DNA of 11,224 nt from Clostridia bacterium (GTDB lineage Bacteria > Bacillota > Clostridia > Oscillospirales > CAG-272). The DNA is taken from contig JAFQNM010000021.1 in the NCBI GenBank assembly GCA_017395885.1, positions 1-11,224 on the forward strand, read 5' to 3'. Made by a program: the position numbers and the translations under genes. The notes beneath the pieces were generated by a model that was given only the letters and a program-made list of their open reading frames with translations, made no database searches and was not told the origin of the DNA. Below are positions 6,043 through 11,224 of the stretch, in pieces. Positions within the stretch are counted from its first letter, which is position 1. Each line of letters begins with the position of its first letter.

Positions 6043-8058
6043 ATGAAAAACAAACAGACTCAGACTCGACAAGGTGTGGCAGAGCTTACTTTTTCTGTAG
6101 CGCTTGCTATACTGACCGTAGTTTTTGATACCCTGCTTTGCACATATACAAAGGTCCATCCTGTATTCATAGCCGTTTTTTCTGTGGCAATAATAATTTC
6201 GGCAACGATCTCATTTTATATAATCCGCAAAAACACAACGGCTCGCCGTAAGCGCACCCCCGCCCCTGAAACGGTAAGCGTTCTTGCGGGAGCAGTAGTT
6301 GACCTTCCTCATCCTGCGTTTATTTGTGCCGGTGAGAACGACGGTATCGTTTGGAGCAATAAGGAGGCCGCAAGGCTTTTCGGAGCAAAGGCCGTTAGGT
6401 TTTCTGATCTGTTTTCGACCCTTGAGAGCGATGAGGAAAGCGGAGAGGCTCTGCGCCTCGGTGCACTTGGCCGTCGCTTTGCGCCCACAAGCTATATCTC
6501 TGAGGGGACTGACGGAAGAGACTATAGGGTCTTTATAATGCACGACGTGACCGAGTACGATGCTCAAACAGCCCTCCTGCGCGGAAGGGAAAGTGCAGTT
6601 GCATACATCACCGTGGATAATCTTGATGAGCTTCTCAACTATGAGCAGGAGGACTACAGAAGTGCCTCCGGCGAAACGGAGAGGATACTGAGAGCCTGGG
6701 CAACCGAGGCAGGAGGTATACTCAAGGAGTATCAGCAGGATAAGTATATTTTCGTATTTGAACGAAGCCATCTGGCAGAGTTTACAAGAAACGGCTTTGA
6801 TATCCTTGATAAGATCAGAGATATAAGAGTTGGAGAAAACAGCATCCCCCTCACCGTTTCGATGGGCGTTTGCGCATCGGACGGTGCCCCCCTGGAGAAG
6901 GAGAAGGCGGCTCAGTCTGCTCTTGATACAGCGCTCCAGCGCGGAGGTGACCAGGTGGTGCTGAAGGCAGACGGCGCCGTTGAGATATTCGGCGGCAAAA
7001 CAAAGATCCCCCAGAAGAGAACGAAGGTAAAGGCAAGAGTTGTGGCAAACGAGCTTGTTTCCCGAATCTCTTCCTCCTCAAACGTTATCATAATGGGCCA
7101 TAAATATGCAGATTTCGATGCCTTCGGTGCCTGCGTAGGCCTGGCAAGGCTCTGTATGTTCTGCGGAGTTCCCGTTAATATCGTAACGGATTTTGCAGAT
7201 TCCAACCTTGATCGTTGCCGTAGCTGGATCGGTCGGGAGAAGGAGTATGCAGGTGTGTTCATTAACGGGGAAACTGCAATGGACCTTATCACCTCAGATA
7301 CCCTGCTTCTCGTGGCGGATGTCAATAACAAATTCCAGTTTGAGTGCCCCGCTTTGCTTGACCATTGCCTGAGGGTCTGCATAGTAGACCACCACAGAAA
7401 AACGGCAGATTATGAGAGGGCTCCTCTCATTACCTATATAGAGCCTGCGGCATCTGCGGCAAGTGAGCTTGTTGCCGAAATGCTGGAGCAGGTGCTCCCT
7501 GCAGATGAGCTTTTGTCTGTAGAGGCAAATCTTATGATGGCGGGAATCCTTTTGGATACTAACCAGTTCACAAAGAATACGGGCACCAGAACCTTCTCTG
7601 CGGCACTCTATCTCAGAGGCAGAGGAGCAGACGTGGGTGAGGTTCAGGAGCTTTTCAAAACAGAGCTTTCCGATTTCCAGCGAGAGCTCAAATTCCATTC
7701 AAACGTTGAGATATACAGAGGCGTTGCGGCAATAGCCGTTGCAGAGGGTGAGTGCACCTTCAAGGATAAGATCCCGGCGGCAAAAGCGGCAGATAAGCTT
7801 TTGACGGTGGAGGGTGTAAAGGCATCCTTTGCCATCGTCCCCATCGGCGGCGAGGTCCATATCTCGGCAAGATCAACGGGAACCATCAACGTTCAGCTGC
7901 TGCTTGAAAAGCTTCGCGGCGGCGGACATTTTGATTCTGCAGGAACACGCCTTGAGGGAATAACCGTAAAGGAGGCCGCAGATATGCTCAAGTCAGCTAT
8001 AGACAGCTATCTTGACGAAAACAATCAGGACAAAGACAAAGGAGATAAAAAACAATGA
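6043..8058 (+). CDS. gdpP: Cyclic-di-AMP phosphodiesterase GdpP (DHH/DHHA1, PAS, degenerate GGDEF)
   Basis: Membrane-anchored enzyme that hydrolyses c-di-AMP to pApA, lowering the second messenger that governs potassium/osmolyte uptake and wall stress in Firmicutes. The 671 residues are arranged as two transmembrane helices (about 15-35 and 40-62), a PAS-like region (about 85-170), a degenerate GGDEF domain (about 183-310, with [10 protein letters not shown] at 231-240 where a catalytic GGDEF would lie), a DHH domain and DHHA1. Catalytic motifs are intact: GHKYADFD (H353, D357, D359), D426 in VADVN, VDHH (449-451), D505 in LLDTNQF, and the DHHA1 GGGH (626-629). Length matches the family (about 650-670). 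AAAGGA lies 9 nt upstream of the start. It overlaps rplI by 4 bp (ATGA). A highly charged tail ([13 protein letters not shown]) ends the protein and encodes the rplI ribosome site. Confidence 0.96.
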   Translation: MKNKQTQTRQGVAELTFSVALAILTVVFDTLLCTYTKVHPVFIAVFSVAIIISATISFYIIRKNTTARRKRTPAPETVSVLAGAVVDLPHPAFICAGENDGIVWSNKEAARLFGAKAVRFSDLFSTLESDEESGEALRLGALGRRFAPTSYISEGTDGRDYRVFIMHDVTEYDAQTALLRGRESAVAYITVDNLDELLNYEQEDYRSASGETERILRAWATEAGGILKEYQQDKYIFVFERSHLAEFTRNGFDILDKIRDIRVGENSIPLTVSMGVCASDGAPLEKEKAAQSALDTALQRGGDQVVLKADGAVEIFGGKTKIPQKRTKVKARVVANELVSRISSSSNVIIMGHKYADFDAFGACVGLARLCMFCGVPVNIVTDFADSNLDRCRSWIGREKEYAGVFINGETAMDLITSDTLLLVADVNNKFQFECPALLDHCLRVCIVDHHRKTADYERAPLITYIEPAASAASELVAEMLEQVLPADELLSVEANLMMAGILLDTNQFTKNTGTRTFSAALYLRGRGADVGEVQELFKTELSDFQRELKFHSNVEIYRGVAAIAVAEGECTFKDKIPAAKAADKLLTVEGVKASFAIVPIGGEVHISARSTGTINVQLLLEKLRGGGHFDSAGTRLEGITVKEAADMLKSAIDSYLDENNQDKDKGDKKQ

Positions 8059-8498
8059 AGGTAATGCTTTTAAAGGACGTTAAGGGACAGGGCAAGAAGG
8101 ACGAGATCGTCAACGTTTCCGACGGATATGCGAGAAACTTCCTTTTCCCCAGAAAGCTTGCGATCGAGGCAGATGCAAAGGCTCTTGCAGATGCAAAGAA
8201 CAAAGAGGATGCAAAGAAATTCAAAATAGAGCAGGATAAGGCGGCGGCAAAGGCTGTGGCAGAAAAGCTCAGCGGAGTTACCGTAAAGATCCGTGCAACT
8301 GCCGGTGCAGACGGAAGGCTGTATGGCAGCATCACCACTCAGGACGTGGCAAAGGCGCTCAAGGAGCAGGCAGGGATCGATATAGATAAGAGAAAGATCG
8401 TTTCCGACGGAGCCATCAAGGCCTTCGGCACCTATACTCTTGATGTAAAGCTTTATCCCGAGATACTGGGAAAGATAAATCTTGTTGTTTGTGAATAA
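8055..8498 (+). CDS. rplI: 50S ribosomal protein L9
   Basis: Large-subunit ribosomal protein that binds 23S rRNA and affects frame maintenance. At 147 residues it has the standard length. The N-domain signature is clear ([19 protein letters not shown], then [12 protein letters not shown] at 21-32), followed by the long alanine- and lysine-rich connecting helix (about 40-75) and the C-domain ([15 protein letters not shown] at 84-98). Its ATG overlaps the gdpP stop in ATGA, and its AGGAG site (about 8040-8044) lies inside the gdpP coding sequence, so translation is probably coupled. Confidence 0.97.
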   Translation: MKVMLLKDVKGQGKKDEIVNVSDGYARNFLFPRKLAIEADAKALADAKNKEDAKKFKIEQDKAAAKAVAEKLSGVTVKIRATAGADGRLYGSITTQDVAKALKEQAGIDIDKRKIVSDGAIKAFGTYTLDVKLYPEILGKINLVVCE

Positions 8499-8568
8499 GG
8501 CCTGAGCAAGCGAAGGCAGCAGCCTCACAATGGCTGTCACAAATGCAAAGAAAGGCATGGTTTCGATT

Positions 8569-9906
8569 ATGAATGATCAGATAGACAGAAAGCTGCCGTT
8601 CTCACTTGAGGCTGAGCAGTCTGTTCTCGGATCCATACTTATAGACCCTCAGTCTCTGGATATAGTTGCGGGAATCATCTCATCAGACGATTTTTATCTT
8701 GAGGAGCACAAGAGCATCTATTCCTGTATGCAGGGAATGTATATCCGCAGCAAGAATATAGATGCGGTCACTCTCATTGAGGAGCTTGTTCACCAGGGCG
8801 TGTACGATGAAGCGGGAGGAAGAGAGTATATCCGTCTCCTTTGTGAAACGGTGCCCACCGCCTCCAATATAAGAGATTATGCCGATATCGTCAGAGATAA
8901 GGCCATACTGCGCTCGCTTATCGAGGCCTGCGAGGGGGTTGCCGAATCTGCATATGCGGAGGAGGATGAGGCCCATAAGCTGGTTGAGGTGGCAGAGGCA
9001 AAGATCTACGGCATTGCCGAGCAGAGAGAGAACAAGAATTTTGTTGAGATCAAGGATGCACTTATCAACGTGTATGCGCATCTTCAGCAGCTTGTAACCA
9101 ATAAGGAAGAAACTCTGGGAATGCAAACAGGCTTTTCAGCCCTTGATAAGACCATAGTGGGAATGGGTAAATCAGACCTGGTTCTGGTAGGTGCCCGACC
9201 CGGTATGGGTAAAACAGCCTTTGCTTTGAACCTTGCGGTATCTGCCGCAAAGAGAACGGGCAAGGCAGTTTGCATATTCTCTCTTGAGATGTCTGCAGAG
9301 CAGCTCGTAACGAGACTTCTCTCAGGAGAGGCCCTTGTGGATAATATGAAGCTTCGCTCGGGAGAGCTTTCCGATGATGATTGGCAGCGCCTTGCTCATG
9401 CGGCAAGCGAGCTTTCGGAGACAAGGATACTTATAGACGATACCTCAGGAATCACCGTTTCCGGAATGATGTCCAAGCTGAGACGTGTCAAGGACAGAGG
9501 CCTTGTGGTAGTAGACTATCTGGGACTTATGCAGTCTGAGATAAAGAGAGATAACCGAGTTCAGGAGGTAACGGAGATATCGAGAAACCTGAAGCTTATG
9601 GCAAAGGAGCTGAACGTTCCCGTTATCTGCTGCGCCCAGCTTAACAGAGGAGCAGAATCCAGGCAGGGCAACCGCCCTATGCTTTCCGACCTGAGAGACT
9701 CAGGTGCTATCGAGCAGGATGCGGATATCGTAATGTTTCTGTACCGTGATGAGTATTACAATAAGGATAAGGATGCCCCCCAGAGCACGGCGGAGGTCAT
9801 CGTTGCCAAGAACCGTCACGGCTCGACGGGAACTGTCAATATGGGCTGGCTCGGTCGCTATACCAAGTTCGTAACACTTGATGAAAATGCCGGAGAAGGC
9901 AACTGA
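8569..9906 (+). CDS. dnaB: Replicative DNA helicase DnaB (DnaC in Bacillus naming)
   Basis: Hexameric 5'-3' helicase of the replisome. From the chosen start it has 445 residues. The N-terminal domain opens with LPFSLEAEQSVLGSILIDP, then the RecA-like C-terminal domain carries Walker A GARPGMGKTA (208-217), SLEMSAEQL, Walker B LVVVDYLGLM (312-321), SRNLKLMAKELNVPV, the DLRDSGAIEQDAD segment, and the arginine-finger motif KNRHG (414-418). No intein or truncation is seen. Three in-frame starts exist, at 8530, 8557 and 8569; 8569 gives the family-typical N-terminus, while 8530 would add 13 residues. AAAGG lies 13 nt before 8569 and GAAGG 13 nt before 8530, so ribosome sites do not settle it. It follows rplI in the same operon. 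Confidence 0.97.
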   Translation: MNDQIDRKLPFSLEAEQSVLGSILIDPQSLDIVAGIISSDDFYLEEHKSIYSCMQGMYIRSKNIDAVTLIEELVHQGVYDEAGGREYIRLLCETVPTASNIRDYADIVRDKAILRSLIEACEGVAESAYAEEDEAHKLVEVAEAKIYGIAEQRENKNFVEIKDALINVYAHLQQLVTNKEETLGMQTGFSALDKTIVGMGKSDLVLVGARPGMGKTAFALNLAVSAAKRTGKAVCIFSLEMSAEQLVTRLLSGEALVDNMKLRSGELSDDDWQRLAHAASELSETRILIDDTSGITVSGMMSKLRRVKDRGLVVVDYLGLMQSEIKRDNRVQEVTEISRNLKLMAKELNVPVICCAQLNRGAESRQGNRPMLSDLRDSGAIEQDADIVMFLYRDEYYNKDKDAPQSTAEVIVAKNRHGSTGTVNMGWLGRYTKFVTLDENAGEGN

Positions 9907-9921
9907 TAAAGGGGAGAAGAA

Positions 9922-10533
9922 ATGAAGAATCTGTATGTTGCGTTTCTTTCGTCCAACTATAAAACGGGCGCCTTTATCAGACAGTTCACAAGATATAAGT
10001 TCAGCCACGTGGCCCTTTCCGAAACACCCAACCTTGAAAAAATGTATTCCTTTGCCAGAAAATACCGCAACACTCCCTTTGTTGCAGGGTTTGTGGTGGA
10101 GCTTCCCTCCAGATATTTTGTCAGCGAGAAGAAGGTTCCTGTCAAGGTCTGCGCCGTACCTCTTGAGGATAGCGAGTATGAAAAGGTAATGGCACGTATA
10201 GAGGTTTTCAGGCAAACTCCGGAGAACTACAGATATAATTATTTTTCTGCACTGGCCTACTGGTTCAAAAAGCCCTTCAGAAAGAAGGATGCATTTATCT
10301 GTATAGAGTTCGTGCTTTATGCGTTGGGAATAGATGAGTTTATGACTATACGCGAGCTTGAGAAGAGGCTTTCCGAAAACGTTGTTTTTGAGGGAACAAT
10401 GGACGAGATAGTTGATGAAAAGGCAAAGACTGAAAGATCGGACGATTATTTTGAGAAAAAATCCGTATGGTATACGGTGAAAGAATTCTCAAAGGATATT
10501 GCTACTCTCACAACGTCACCCAACGAAAAATAG
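9922..10533 (+). CDS. Putative permuted papain-fold thiol hydrolase (C92/YiiX-like)
   Basis: A 203-residue protein without signal peptide or membrane helix. It shows the order expected for circularly permuted NlpC/P60-type (C92, YaeF/YiiX-like) proteins: an early histidine in YKFSHVALS (H29), a conserved MYSFARKYRNTPFVAGFVVE block (41-60) ending in a candidate acidic residue E60, then YNYFSALAYWF (105-115) and a late candidate nucleophile in AFICIEFVLYAL (C127). Clostridia encode many uncharacterised proteins with this MYSFGR...NPF..GGFV...C.EFV pattern. Members of this superfamily act on amide or ester bonds in peptides or lipids, but the substrate here is unknown. The gene lies 15 bp after dnaB with a strong AGGGGAG site 5 nt from its ATG, and is followed by a terminator, so it is the last gene of the operon. 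The catalytic assignment is inference from motif order. Confidence 0.65.
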   Translation: MKNLYVAFLSSNYKTGAFIRQFTRYKFSHVALSETPNLEKMYSFARKYRNTPFVAGFVVELPSRYFVSEKKVPVKVCAVPLEDSEYEKVMARIEVFRQTPENYRYNYFSALAYWFKKPFRKKDAFICIEFVLYALGIDEFMTIRELEKRLSENVVFEGTMDEIVDEKAKTERSDDYFEKKSVWYTVKEFSKDIATLTTSPNEK

Positions 10534-10542
10534 AATACATAG

Positions 10543-10578
10543 AAAACGGCAAGGCCCTTGAAAGGCTTGCCGTTTTTT
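10543..10578 (+). terminator. Rho-independent terminator closing the dnaB operon
   Basis: A GC-rich stem begins at 10547 (cggcaa, single bulged G, gcc) and pairs with ggcttgccg at 10564-10572, with a 7-nt loop. It is preceded by AAAA (10543-10546) and followed directly by six Ts (10573-10578). It lies 9 bp after the stop codon of the thiol-hydrolase-like gene. Confidence 0.9.

Positions 10579-11224
<646 letters not shown>

Noticed and set aside
6592..6970. Active diguanylate cyclase domain in GdpP
   Set aside because: The GGDEF signature is absent and the domain context (DHH/DHHA1 with N-terminal helices and PAS) is that of GdpP with a degenerate domain.

Overview
The window looks like chromosomal DNA from a low-to-mid GC Firmicute, most likely a gut-type Clostridia (Oscillospiraceae/Eubacteriales-like). 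The reasons are the gene order DUF2232 - gdpP - rplI - dnaB, which matches the Bacillus subtilis yybS-yybT-rplI-dnaC order; purine-rich Shine-Dalgarno sites; consensus sigma-A promoters; frequent AGA/AGG arginine codons; and a Clostridia-style MurD. The genus cannot be fixed from the sequence alone. No RNA gene, insertion sequence, phage gene or CRISPR array was seen.

Layout. Positions 1-4763 hold a minus-strand operon transcribed leftward: murD first, then three tandem M42-family metallo-aminopeptidase paralogues, ending in a strong hairpin terminator at 72-108. Positions 4764-4950 are a divergent intergenic region with two back-to-back sigma-A promoters, both with 17-bp spacers. Positions 4951-10533 are a plus-strand operon: a DUF2232 polytopic membrane protein, the c-di-AMP phosphodiesterase GdpP, ribosomal protein L9, replicative helicase DnaB, and a small C92/YiiX-like permuted papain-fold protein. 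It closes with a terminator at 10543-10578. After a short leader with its own promoter, gdhA (glutamate dehydrogenase) begins at 10750 and runs off the right edge.

How the genes fit together. The plus operon joins a c-di-AMP turnover enzyme with its usual membrane-protein neighbour and with translation and replication genes. The minus operon pairs a cytoplasmic peptidoglycan-precursor ligase with three cytosolic peptide-trimming enzymes. Because c-di-AMP affects osmotic and cell-wall homeostasis in Firmicutes, placing gdpP divergent from murD is suggestive, but a functional link is only inference.

Most of the window is well-conserved housekeeping sequence. The parts most worth a second look are the triplet of complete but diverged M42 peptidases behind a solitary murD, the run of three abutting hairpins at the left edge, the variant MurD substrate loop, and the putative thiol hydrolase at the end of the dnaB operon. 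I did not find convincing evidence of a wholly new system.
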